The notes beneath the pieces were generated by a model. It made no database searches and was not told the origin of the DNA. It saw nothing but the letters and a program-made list of their open reading frames with translations. A DNA stretch of 64,000 nucleotides from Rostratula benghalensis. Its lineage: Eukaryota; Chordata; Aves; Charadriiformes; Rostratulidae. Each line of letters starts with the position of its first letter. Position 1 is the stretch's first letter. The stretch is taken from NCBI GenBank assembly GCA_013399305.1, contig VXAI01000161.1, forward strand, positions 467,578 through 531,577. The letters are read 5' to 3'. This document shows, in pieces, positions 49,578 through 61,330 of the stretch. Both the position numbers and the translations under genes were made by a program.

Positions 49578-52500
49578 ACAGTATTGATAAACAAGTGTAG
49601 ACCACAGATATTTAAAGAGATAAAGAGTAATTTAACTAAGTTTGTAATTTTCTAATGTCCCTGAGCAAAGCTAAGGCAAACGTCTAGCTGTGAAAAGCTG
49701 CTGTATACAACACTTTTCTCTGTGGCCAAGCTGTGGCTTCTGAACTGCTTATGTCTTATTTGGGAGTTTATATATGGCAGTAGATATTCTCCTGCTGGCC
49801 CAGTCACTCCCCTGGGAAAATGCTGTCTGCATAAAAAAAAATAAATTACAACATTTCTTCTTGGCTGGTGCATAATGTACCAAATACGTGCATATTTGCT
49901 TCAATACTCCTGTTGTGATGCAGCTGTTGGGTTTTTATTACTCATATTGATTGTAACTCCTCTTTTGTGGCATTTGCTGAAGAGCCCGGTATCCAAGGCT
50001 CTATGGAGTTAAAACAAGAGTTTTCCCCAGTACCTGCAGCCTGGGTACCAGCCTGCCTGGATCATTCCTGTGGAAATCCTGAGGCATTCACTCGTGTGCG
50101 ATGTCAGTGCTGGAATCCTGACAAGGATCGGAGGCGAGCTGAAGGACAGCACAGATTTTCCACATTCTCCAGTGGGAACTGTAACCTTTTTTACCTGCAG
50201 AAAAGCTTCAGTTACTTTTTACGTTAAATTTTTGAAAGTGTGTATGTTTTCTTAAAGGTTTAAAAAGGCATAGCCAAAATAGGAGGCAATGATTAAAGTT
50301 GAGAGTCTTACTTAGAATTTCTTCACTTCTCATTTGTGCTACTCTAAATGTAAAGTTATATATAAAATTAATAGCCCAATTTACTGAGCTTCTTAAAAGA
50401 CGCCAGGGCATAAAGACAGAATTAAGAGTACTTTGCCTTATTCTACCTTTGTATTGTAGGAAATGACATATTTTCATTGCAGATATGTATCTGTATTTCC
50501 GATTCAAGTAAAATAATATTTTCCATGAACATGGTAACATAAAAAAGTAAATCACCCACAATGGATGTATCTATGACTATATATCCATACATAGCAGACA
50601 TTGATTATGAGATATACTCATAATATTTACATTTTTAGATTGTATGTATTTCTAAGTTAATGATACAGAGTGTCTTTATCAAGGATTTGAGTTCTGTTTT
50701 TCAGTCACTGAAATGTTGTCATTTGTGCAGGAAAATTCCTCCAAACGAAGTTCATTGTAACTCTTCCCAGTGAACACATATTCCATGATCTTCACTTTTA
50801 AAAAAGTACAATGATGAATTGATTTTCCACATGGTTTTGAAGGGGATTAAGTGATTGCAATTTCATCTAAGTTACGATGAGTCTGTCGATCTTACGTGGT
50901 TTTATACTTCCTACATATAGTATTTGAAACCCTCAGAACATTTACAGTATTTACTCCTGAAGCACTCTTGTGAGATAAAGTGCTACTAATCTCATTCCAA
51001 AAATGAGAAGAGTACGACACAAAAGTGAGATTGTTGTGTAGAACACAGAAGTTATTTAAGTGGTCTTGAAAATCAATATTTCAGTGACTCAGTCATGGAC
51101 GCAGTGAAAGACTGGCAGAGAAAAAAAAAAATAGTTCCAGCATTTGAAAGCTGGGGCTAAACCCCTCGATGCTGAAGTACCATTCTAAACAAAGATATTA
51201 GATATAGAGGAATAATACTTCAAAGGGTCATAACTTCTTTTGAACGATTTTTATAAACAGAGTCAGTAAGAAATACTGGGGAACTTGAAGTCTTCAGAAA
51301 GGAACAGGTGTCACACCGTTATGTATATAAGTAAATTCATTGTGCTGAATGAATACGCATGCTTTATACATGCTTCACATGTGCTTCACATGTATAAAGG
51401 TCAGTCATGTACAGCATACTTTAGATAACACAACCATCCAAATATTAATCTTTTGTCAAACATAGATCTATAGTTACTTTAAGATCTACACTTGTAAAGT
51501 GACTTAACACATGATTCAGAATTTCTTTTAATGGGTTTACTTTGCTCCCATGGAGTTTTTTGGTTTTGGGAAGAACAAGATTAAGCTTTTTAAGACAATA
51601 ACAATGAAAAAGCTTCTGATTATGTCAGGTTTTTAATGGGAAAAGGATATCCTTTTGCGTAGTATTTAAGATTATATCATTTATCTTATGTTCCAAAGCA
51701 CTGAACTCCTGTTTATAGATCAGTAAGCAGAAAGCCATTCCTTACTTACAGTTTTCTATATAATCCAATTGACATATACTTGTTAAAATATTAAGTGTGA
51801 AGTATTTAGGCCAGAATTAAATGCAATAATAAGTAAAGGGATTTGCATAATATTGGGCACTGATGCCAGCTTTGAAATGCCAACATCATTTTTCACAATT
51901 GAAAGCACGGTGCCTTTGCAAACTATCATTTATTAAGAGCAAACCACAGTTTCAATAAAGTATTAGCATTTCCTGCATAGAATAGCCCTTGGGCAGCATT
52001 CTGAAGTAACAGTGAATTGCTATTCTAATCCACAATGGAACATTTTAATAAGTGTGATAAATGACTCGCAAAGGGCTTCAGGTTTCAACGTCAGTAGAAT
52101 TAGAATCAGGCCAAGTCTGGGTCTGGGTGATAGATGTAGAGGATTTTTGTGGTAAACAGTTCACAATGTCAGGACAATACCAGCTTATTGAACTTTCAGA
52201 GGCTAAATTCCTGTCCATTTGTCACCTTGTTGCCAGCAGACACAGATGGACGTAGAGTAATAGACTTACATTCTTTATCAGCTGATACATTTCTGTAGCC
52301 CCTGGACCGCTTTAAAAAGATCAGAAGAGGAAACATTTAACAAATAAGAGGAAAAAAAAAATAAAACCAAAGGATGAAATAAAACCAGAAATGCTTTAAG
52401 TTAAAATATTAAATAAACAAACAAACAAATAAAACCAGATAGTGCTGAATTTTTTATTCCTGGAAACATTTTTATCTTGTAAGCACAGAACAAAACTCAT

Positions 52501-53517
52501 TCCTGGTACAGCTAATGCTCCCACTAAGCCACTGGTTTTTTCAATAGTTTCCAACTTCTATGAAATGAGTCTCTTTTGTTTGTTTTAAAGCAAAAAGGAG
52601 GAATAAGATGATCACAATATTTGTCGGGTTTTGAACAGCTCTAGTATATTGTGTTGAAGAATCAGAAAGAAACTTTCTGGTTTTCTGAATCTTTCCCTCT
52701 TCTGTCTTACCAATATTAGAGATAATAATATTAGGATCTCAAACAACATAAAAGGCAAGAGGATGAAAACCAAAAAGCTACTTACTTATGAACAGAGCAA
52801 CAGTGTAATTGAATTTTACAAGGTTAGATCATACATTGAGGGTAGATCCATCTCACCTAACTTTCATCATCTAAAACTTTATTGTTGAGTGCAAATTAGT
52901 TGCTCAGGCTCCCACTGTCATTATGGGAAAGACCAGGAACAGCAGTTTATCCCATGTTTTTGACACTTCCTCTAAAAGTAACTTTTTTCTGTCCCTGCAG
53001 CACACAGGAGGCCTATATTAGTCTTGGTGCCTAAATTTATGTGTAAAGATAGGTGAGAAGAATCCTATTAGGAGAAGATTTTCTGTGACTGGTGTATTCC
53101 TGGGTTCGGACATTACCTTTCCGGAACAGCAAGTTAATAAGAGGATAAACTAATATAGTTGTTGGGTTTGGGTTTTAGTTTTGGTTTTTGTTTTTCTCAC
53201 TGCAATGGAAGAACTAATACCCTTTTAAATGACTATTAAAATGTTCACTCCAGTGGTGGTGATTCAGTACTTGTGCAAACCAGTTAAATGAAATTAATCT
53301 TTCGCTGAACTAGTCATGAAATGCTTAGAATCCAGTCTTACAATATTTTATTGATCTATTTCTTTATTGCTTTGCATCATGTGTGGTAATTTAAATTATG
53401 CAGAGGACATCAAGGGCAACAAGATGAACCTTTGCTGCCACATTGGTAGCAAAAGTCTAAGGAAATGATGTTTTAAGCCTGTTTCTGAATTTAGTAACAT
53501 GATTTAGTGACAGTGGA
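49578..53517. other. AT-rich unique DNA
   Basis: No gene is recognised. A less AT-rich stretch at about 49,975-50,190 matches no known family. A hairpin with 11-bp perfect arms lies at 51362-51399. A G/T-rich tract lies at about 53158-53197. Confidence 0.45.
51362..51399. repeat. Inverted repeat, 11-bp arms, 16-nt loop
   Basis: CTTTATACATG at 51362-51372 is perfectly complementary to CATGTATAAAG at 51389-51399. The spacer plus arm edges contain two direct copies of GCTTCACATGT, so the hairpin has a tandem duplication inside its loop. Confidence 0.8.
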
Positions 53518-53822
53518 TGAAGGCAAGGCTGAGGTACTTGATGCTTTTCTACCTCAGCCTTCACCAAAATCTTCTGGGCTCTACTGGCACCTGTGAGCTC
53601 ACATTTGGAGTATTGCATCCAGTTTCAGACAACCTAGCTGGGGAAAGATTCTAATTGGAGTGAGTGCAGCAGAGAGCCCCGGGCTGGGCAGGAGCTGGAG
53701 CACTTATCCTGTAAGGAGAGGTTGAGGGACCTGCACTTGTTCATCCCGGAGAAGAAAAGGTTTTGAGGGGACCTAACAACAGCTAGCCAGCACCTATGGA
53801 GAGGTATTTTGCAACAGGAGTT
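53518..53822 (+). mobile_element. CR1 LINE fragment, two separated regions joined
   Basis: The left part (GAAGGCAAGGCTGAGGTACT, TACCTCAGCCTTCACC) matches the upstream reverse-transcriptase region of CR1. The right part (GAGCTCACATTTGGAGTATT, GGAGAGGTTGAGGGACCTGC) matches the C-terminal region, with the intervening kilobase or so missing. Both are in plus orientation. The end lacks the CR1 tail. It is an old, rearranged copy. Confidence 0.7.
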
Positions 53823-55602
53823 CCTGGTCTATTATGATTCTAGTAAAAATAACTCAAGACTGTGAAGTAACATTTAAAATGTTATTTGTTAGAGCTAATG
53901 ATATAAGAAAAATATAGATAATCTTACGCCCCTTCAGATGCTGAGAATCCTCAACAGTGTAGCCCCAAAAAGAACTCCAACCTATGCTCACCATGCCATG
54001 CAGGCCCCATCCATAGTAGAGATTCCCTCCTTTCCATCACTCAGATTTTTATAGAATTTTCTTACAAGGAAACTACTCTCTTAATCATTTCTACAGTCAA
54101 AACAGAAACAATGCCCTCATGTGAGATTCTTGCTGCACTTTCAGATAAAGGCAAGGTTGGGTGGGTGCTGTAATTACTGGTACACAGCTCAGGTCTGGCT
54201 GTACTTGGGTTAACTCTACTGGGGTCACTAACTCCTTAATGTACCACAGTCTTCCAGTCAGCATCACTGCCAGGGTCACCAAAAAGACAAAGACAGGCTC
54301 TTTGGTGGTAGGTGGTGGGAGGATGAGAGACAACAGGCGCAAAATGAGGTTCAGACTGGATGCTTCTCAATTTTATTTTTTTCATTATATTTAATCCTCT
54401 CTCACACGGTAATTTCAGCTAAATGTGTTCCACCAAGATCTGCTTATCTCCACCTCAAGCCCTGACATGCATTTATTACTTGACTGAAGAAATCTGATCC
54501 TTAGATATTAAAGCTGTTTTTCTCCTGTTTAAATATCCGCACATGAGCGATTTGTTTCAAGGTATAGACTTCTGCTGCCAATCCCGTGCCCTTGGCAATC
54601 CAACAGATTGCTGATAAAACACTTAAATTCTCAGTGGGCTTTTTAATATTCCCTTAGATTTTATACTATTTACCTAAAAATTGTATTAAATAGGATTTTC
54701 TTCCACAAGAAATGATAAATAAGTTCCTATACCTTGTACAAGTGTGGTAGCTGTTTGTTACAGCCTCTGAGAAGCTACACTTTTCAAAGTAACTATAATT
54801 TAGATTAATATCACTGATTATATTAATAAACTCAAAGCCTACAACATTCAGAATAGTTTTGAATCTTTGGCCATGTCACTGAAAATTGCAATACTGCTGT
54901 CAACTATTTTATTTTAGACATGTCAAAAGCCTGTCATTTTAATAAAAAAAGCAGTCATTTTTATTAAATTGAGTGATTTTTAAGTTCAGTCCTGGAATAT
55001 TGACCCTATGATAAAAACAACAGTTCCTAATATAGTGTAGGCCGATGTTTATTCAAGGGAGAAAGAATAAAATGACACTACATTTTTGGTTTCCTACAAC
55101 CACAGGCAGGTTATCAGTTAGAAATTATTATTAATAACTTCAGGGAATCAGAGAGTGCACAAAAAATATAGGCAGAAAGCAATGGATTTCACACCTGTAG
55201 TGCATCCATGATTTATTCAGTGCAATTCTGCTTTGGAAAGGTACAATAAAAATAAAACTTACTTCTGCTGTTTAGGTGGTTTATTGGATTTATTTTTCTC
55301 TATGTAGAAAATGAGTTTCTTATTACTCCCTTGGCATGTGAGATGAATTGATAGTAATTTACATCATAGTTCAGATGTATAATGGTCAGAATGGAGAGGA
55401 ACAAAATGTAATAGAAAACTTAAAATGGACAGCATTAGCAATTCCTGGAGTTTTTAATATTGCCTCAATCATGGTATTTGTTTCTGATGTTTCTGCGGTT
55501 TATTCTTTTTCTGTCTTACAGTTTAACCAAAAGATAGAACTTTCCATCTTTTCCTGAACACTTGAAGCTTAAGTCAAAGATGTTGTATTCATCAATTTTA
55601 TT
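53823..55602. other. Unique DNA with one copy of a duplicated segment
   Basis: No gene is recognised. The left member of a 66-bp direct duplication lies at 54391-54456. Confidence 0.45.
54391..54456 (+). repeat. 66-bp direct repeat, left copy
   Basis: Matches 55843-55908 at 63 of 66 positions. The last 51 bases, from ACGGTAATTTCAGC to CTCCACCTC, are identical. The flanks on either side are unrelated. Confidence 0.9.
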
Positions 55603-55842
<240 letters not shown>

Positions 55843-55908
55843 TTAATCCCCACTCATACGGTAATTTCAGCTAAATGTGTTCCACCAAGATCTGCTTATC
55901 TCCACCTC
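55843..55908 (+). repeat. 66-bp direct repeat, right copy
   Basis: Second member of the duplication at 54391-54456, about 1.45 kb away. It directly abuts the end of the TTTC array. Confidence 0.9.
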
Positions 55909-58457
55909 TTCTGAGGTAGTAAATTCCCTATTTTGTAGTCATTTTCTGAAAACAGAAATTACTTCTTTGTGAATGTGAATATAGAGGTGGGTTTTTTTTC
56001 TATACGTCTTTCCTCCCCACTGCGATGCACATTCCTCCTTAAAGTAATTCATCTCGTCAGTAAATGGATGTGAACATCATGGGTGCTAGCTGCCAGCACT
56101 CTCAACAACACACTTATGCTTTCCTTGGCTTTCTCCTTGGTGAATGACTCCCGAGAGTATTGTCCTGCTACTTCCTGCTACATCCTCCCTCTTTCTCCCA
56201 AAAGGCAAATTTTGAAGCTAAAGGTAAAAAAAAAAAAAAAAAAAAAAAAGAAGTCAGGCTGGTTGGAGAAACATTAGGTCTTTGGGGATTCCTCCCTGAA
56301 GTAACGTGCTCCCATAAGATTCACACAGCAGACAATGTCTGGTTCCCACGTCCGTCCCGCTCCCTCCTACACTCTCTGAAGAAATAATGCCACTTCTACC
56401 AGATCTAACATGGAAGGACAATGTCAGAGTGGAGAAAGAAATGTAAAGCTTTGCAAGCAAAGTAGGAGCTTGAACTGGTTCCAAAGGCATTGTTTAGGGT
56501 TTTTAGGAATCGGTTTCACCTCATCTGAGCACCAAGTTCAAACATTATGAAATCAGAGAACTGCACTATCACAAGAGGAAGCATTTTTAAAGGTCTTTTA
56601 GATAGATTTTTTTTGCTTCCCTTCTTGCAGACAGTATTCAGCTTTGTAAGTAGTGTCATTATTGAAATCAGAGTATTCAAACATATTTTTTTGAATACTA
56701 GTGACAGAATCTTGACCTTTGAGAGGGCTTGAATGGAAGTATTATCTTTATCATTAAAATCTGGATATTCATTTTCTTGCCTGTAATTGTCAAAGGGCTG
56801 TGCCTGTGTAAAGCTTTGTACCTACAGACACAGAACTTTTGTATTTTATATAATATCTAAGTCTGTCTATGCAGAGGCAAATCTACACCATTAGGGAGCA
56901 AGAGACAAGAGACATTTGAGATAAAAATGGCAGATCACTTGCTATCTCTGTCAGCTCTCATATGTCTTTCTGTAATCAATTTTATCTCTTTTTTTTTTTA
57001 TTTAGGTATCTACTTTTTTACTACTATTATCATAGTCACAGACACCTGAAAATAGATGATATAATTAAAAAGGGAAGATTTACATCAATTAATAATCAGC
57101 TTCCCTGCATTTTCATGTAATTTGTCCCTTGAAATTAGGAAAGGCAGGAATCCCATCTGTTGCCAGAGTAAATTTGGAAGTAAGAATCAGCATTTCGCAT
57201 TTCCAGCTACTGCATTATCTGTCCACTTGAAAAAAAATGTAATAGAAGGAAATAAAAAAGATATAACACACATGCATGCAGCTGCCAAAGTGCTGAGACC
57301 TTTAAATGGCTTTAGCTCTCTGAAAGGAATACAAGTGCACTAGGTACCTGAAGGATTATACTATATAGACAGTCATGCTTTGTAATTTTATCAAAGAAAG
57401 CATCATGTTACCTGTTTATATTTCAAATTCAAAGTATAAAAATATAAATTCAATATCTGTCTATTTGGGCATAAAAGTTCTAAAAGGCACTGTTTATTAA
57501 AAAAAAAAATAATAAAAAAAAAAGTCAATTGCCCTTTAATCCACAGGAAATAAATTCTGGAGTAGGGCATACAGCAACTGTTAATTCAGCATGTTCTTGC
57601 TGCTGATATGATTCTAACCCAGGAGAATATTAAATGAAATCATGAAGTAATGGAAAGGATGAGCATGTTAAAAGGGCTGAGGCAGAGACCAAGAGAGACT
57701 GATGATGCAATTACCCTTCTTCTAGGCTCTGCAGTACTAATGTGATAAGGGCCCGCATAGTTCAACAGTAAGGATGAAGAGGCTAACAATAATTCTCAAT
57801 TTAAAGTAGGTTTTCTTTGTGCTGGTAAAATACCCTGCATCTCATTGATTAGAATGCCAAGAAAGTTCCACATTGTGTCATGCTATTTGCAAAAGAAAAT
57901 GCTAAAAGAGAGGTATTCAAATACTATTTAATGAGAAGTGAGAAACCTAAAGAATGGGAGAAGAAAGAATTGCGCAAATGTTAAGTTTAACACCACCAAT
58001 ACATTACTAACAACAATAATGTACTGAATATTTATAGAAGCAGTAGATTAGTTAAGCTCCCTGAAAATCTCTCTGTTGTTCCTCACAGGCAAAATTCACA
58101 TTTAGAACCTGCTTTGCTCTCTAATAACATTTGACTTTGGGAGTATTTTTCATGTAAGAGGTAACGTTGCTTAGACTGACCATTTACTTACTGTGCCTTT
58201 TATAACCTGTTATGATTTGTGAAAACTGAAGCCTCTTTTTGAGCTGAGCCAGAATGCACGGTGCTGGCTGACTGGTGAAACTGGTGTAGCTTGCATGACG
58301 TTTTTCCTGACACCTAATGCAGAATTAAATCTGCAGTCCTTGCTACGGGGTAAACTTGGCCATACCTCATATAAGGATTTCACAGTCATTTAAAAACAGT
58401 TAAGGCATCAAATTTAGTTTTGCTTGGCATGAATGGCTATATTACACCACAAGAAGC
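55909..58457. other. AT-rich unique DNA
   Basis: No gene is recognised. It contains an A24 tract at 56226-56249 and a microexon-like segment at 56631-56645 (see findings). Confidence 0.45.
56631..56645 (+). other. Microexon-like 15-nt segment (hypothetical)
   Basis: A strong pyrimidine tract containing two TGC motifs and ending CTTCTTGCAG precedes the segment, and a consensus donor GTAAGTAG follows it. The 15-nt length is a multiple of three. TGC motifs close to the acceptor are typical of neural microexons controlled by SRRM4. The exon ends in TTT rather than the usual AG, a point against it. Such a pairing can also arise by chance in a window this size. Confidence 0.2.
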
Positions 58458-58570
58458 TGTTATGGTTTAACCCACGCTGGCTACTAAGTGGAAACTAAGA
58501 GATTTCACACAGCCCTTTACTCACTTCCCCATGGTGGGATGGGGGAGAGAATCAGAAGAATGGATCAAAG

Positions 58571-58928
58571 AAAGCTCCAGGGGACCTTATAGCAGCCCTC
58601 CAGTACCTAAAGGAGCTATAGGAGAAGTGGGGAGGGACCCTTTATCAGGGAATGGAGAGATAGGATGAAGGGTAACAGTTTTAAACTGAAAGAGGAGAAA
58701 CTTAGATTGATATTAGGAAGAAATTCTTTTCTGTGAGGGTGGTGAGATGCTGGAACAGGTTCACCAGAGAAGATGTAGATGCCCCATCCCTGGAAGTGTT
58801 CAAGGCCAGGCTGGATGGGGCTTGGAGCAACCTGGTCTGGTGGGAGGTGTCCCTGCCCATGGCAGGGGGGTTGGAACTGGATGATCTTTAAGGTCCCTTC
58901 CAACTCAAACCATTCTGTGATTCTATGA
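58571..58928 (+). mobile_element. CR1 LINE 3' fragment nested in the LTR
   Basis: Forward CR1 from AAAGCTCCAGGGGACCTTA through GAGGGTGGTGAGATGCTGG and CCTGCCCATGGCAGGGGGGT to CATTCTGTGATTCTATGA. LTR sequence resumes on both sides, so the CR1 inserted after the LTR. It is very similar to the copy at 43894. Confidence 0.93.
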
Positions 58929-59092
58929 AGTGTAAAAGGGAGAGAAATGCGGTTGAGAGAAAGACAGGTGAAGCAAAAGCCAAATGTGCAAGCAAAGCAA
59001 AACATGGAATTCATTTACCACTTCCCATAGGCAGGGAATTTCCTGTGCACCCTCAGCCTGCTCACGTGTGGGATGGTGGGAGAAGGTTAATA

Positions 59093-59150
59093 GTTGAACT
59101 TGATGATCTAAAAGGTGTCTTCCAATCATAATGATTCTATGATTCTTTGA
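59093..59150 (+). mobile_element. Very short CR1 tail (about 58 bp) in the same LTR
   Basis: GTTGAACTTGATGATCTAAA, a CTTCCAATCATAATG block and ATTCTATGATTCTTTGA form the extreme 3' end of CR1. LTR sequence (GAAGAAAATTAACTC) follows directly. Confidence 0.8.
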
Positions 59151-59185
59151 AGAAAATTAACTCTACTTCAGCCAAAACCAGCACA

Positions 59186-60667
59186 GGAGTACTACTCTAC
59201 TTTCTGTCATTTAAAGAACTTCGTCTCTTCATTATCCATTCATACAATAAAATTTGGAGATATTTGAAGTATTTTAAGCAAAGTTCAATGAATAGTTTGT
59301 GTGTTTCTTTCTGAAGCTGGTGTGACCATGGCTTCATTTAACGATGCATCTGTCTTCAAATTACACATCAGTTACATATTTTATACACTTTTGTCATCAG
59401 TCTTCTGGTAAAATAAGTCATGAACATTTTTGGACAAGATCTTTTGAAGAACCTGCAATTTACCTTAAAGTAAGGTGAGAGTCAAGACCGAGGACTCTGA
59501 ATGCTACTGCAATCCTTTGCTTTTTGTTTCTGGGTTCACTAATAAGTGAATCAGTTTTACTTATCTCCATATAATGCGTTCTGCTTTCTTATATTCATTG
59601 TGTTTTATGGGAAAGATTTTTGTGCACTACTTAAAGACAATATTTAATAATGTGTAATATTGGAATTTAATACTGTAATAATGTATAAGAATGCAAGATG
59701 CAAGAGGCATCTTAACCTTTCATGTTTATGTAGCTTACTGTAAAGTTGATTTACAGTTTTAATTGGCTGAAGATTATTACCTTCTGATATCTCTTTGGCA
59801 GTCTAGAACTGAGTTTGGTCTTATTCCAGTTTTAATATTTATTTACACTTACTTCTTCAAAGCTGGGAATTGTAGCTGATGATCCAGTACTTCGGGCAAT
59901 TTCCCCCATAAATTAAGAAACAAAGTCCGAGACAGAACTAACTGTGTGCCTATAAATATGCTGGACTCTGTCACTTCACCAACAATTTGAAGAAAAGAGG
60001 GAAATAAAGGGGGGAAAGGGGCTTTAGTGTGTTCAGAACATTAACAAAGCCAAGCTTCTGTAGATCAAAGCTATCCAATGCTATTCTTCACCGGTCTACC
60101 TGAAATACAGTCTATAAAAACTGCCATGATCAATGACAATCAATTTATTTGCAGCTTCAGTAAATACAAACTGGGTGATGATGAAGACTGAGCACCTTGT
60201 CATTCCGAATGTTAGGATAATGACACATTAGGCACCTTGGAAATGTGCATTCCATATTTTCTGTACTTCACTTCTACATATCTACAGAGATTAATTCTAT
60301 TTTCAGCCTCAGCCATTATTGCAACCACTCTTTCACGGCTAGTGATAATACTTATGCCGGGTTTTTTTTGCTTTTTTCCTTGTAAATACAACCAGCTGAT
60401 CAGCTGAGCTTGATTGTCTTTAGTTGCCCTGAAAAATGAATTACCTTGCTCTGACAGAACCAGTTATGACCCAGCTGTTTTGTGGACATGCTGACGTGCC
60501 CTTATGACTGTACAGAATATTTTTATTGTAGAAATGGAGGACTTGTTCCTTTTCTCTAATGTCAAGCAGGAGAGGACAGTTACTCAGTCATTCATACAGG
60601 AAGAAAATCAGAAGTGTCTAACTACTTGTACTTTGGACCAGTGTCCTCAGTACCATACTGATTAATC
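59186..60667. other. AT-rich unique DNA
   Basis: No gene or repeat family is recognised. Confidence 0.45.
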
Positions 60668-61330
60668 CAGGTGCAGAACCTTCACTTGGTCTGGCTGAAC
60701 CTCATGAGGTTTACATGATCTCAAGACTCTCTCAAGCCTTTCCAGGTCCCTCTGGATGACATACCTTCCCTCCAGAATTTTGATTGCTCCACACAGCTTA
60801 GTGTTGTCAGCAAACTTGCCGAGGGTGCCCTCAATCCCACTGTCCAAGCTGCCAACAAATGAGTCAAACAGCACTCATCCCAATACCAATTCCTGAGGAG
60901 CACTTCTTGCCACCACTTATACATCAAGCTGTTGACTGCAACTCTTTATCCACTGAGTATCCACCAGTTGAATCCATTTTTTTCCAATTTAGAGACAAGG
61001 ATGTAGTGTGAGACAGTGTCAAATGCTTTGCACAAGTCCAGGTAGATGATGTCAATTGCTGTTCCCTTATCCACTGACTCTAACACCATCACAGAAAGCC
61101 ACCAACTTTTTCAGGCACAATTTGTCCTTAGTGAAGTCATATTGGGTGTACTTTCCTGGGTGTTCCTTTTTTCCCTTTTTAAAAATGAGGCTTATGTTTC
61201 CCCTTTTCCAGCCAGTGGGAACTTCACTGAACTGCTTCAGTTTCCCAAATATGATGGACAGTGACTTGGCAAATTCATTTGTAATTTCCATCAGGATGTG
61301 TGAGAATCTATGAGTGGAAGAAACCATGGA
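60668..61330 (-). mobile_element. CR1 LINE internal (reverse-transcriptase) fragment
   Basis: Unlike the other copies this lacks the 3' tail and covers the middle of ORF2 in reverse: CAGGTCCCTCTGGATGACAT, GTTGTCAGCAAACTTGCCGA, GTCAAATGCTTTGCACAAGT, ATTTGTCCTTAGTGAAGTC and CCCCTTTTCCAGCCAGTGGG. On the minus strand the translated pieces include GWKRGNISLIFKKGKKEHPG, typical of the N-terminal part of CR1 reverse transcriptase, and further on a DNTKLCGA stretch. At least one deletion, between AGTCATATTGGG and CTGGGTGTTCC, and several stops show it is inactive. Confidence 0.88.

Larger units (their letters stand above)
58458..59185 (+). mobile_element. Avian ERV LTR containing two CR1 pieces
   Basis: Starts TGTTATGGTTTAACCCACGC and ends GCCAAAACCAGCACA, the TG...CA ends of a bird ERVL-type LTR I recognise by its GGGATGGGGGAGAGAATC, GAAGCAAAAGCC, GAATTCATTTACCACTTCCC and GAAGAAAATTAACTCTAC blocks. 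These blocks are split by a CR1 at 58571-58928 and a second CR1 tail at 59093-59150. Other LTR parts, including the middle, are deleted. No viral genes or matching second LTR are present, so it is a solo LTR. No clear 5-bp target duplication is visible. Confidence 0.7.

Noticed and set aside
56226..56249. A24 tract as a retrocopy tail
   Set aside because: No recognisable transcript-like sequence precedes it and no flanking duplication was seen.
58616..59014. 132-codon minus-strand frame
   Set aside because: It runs antisense through the nested CR1 and the LTR, so it is a repeat artefact.
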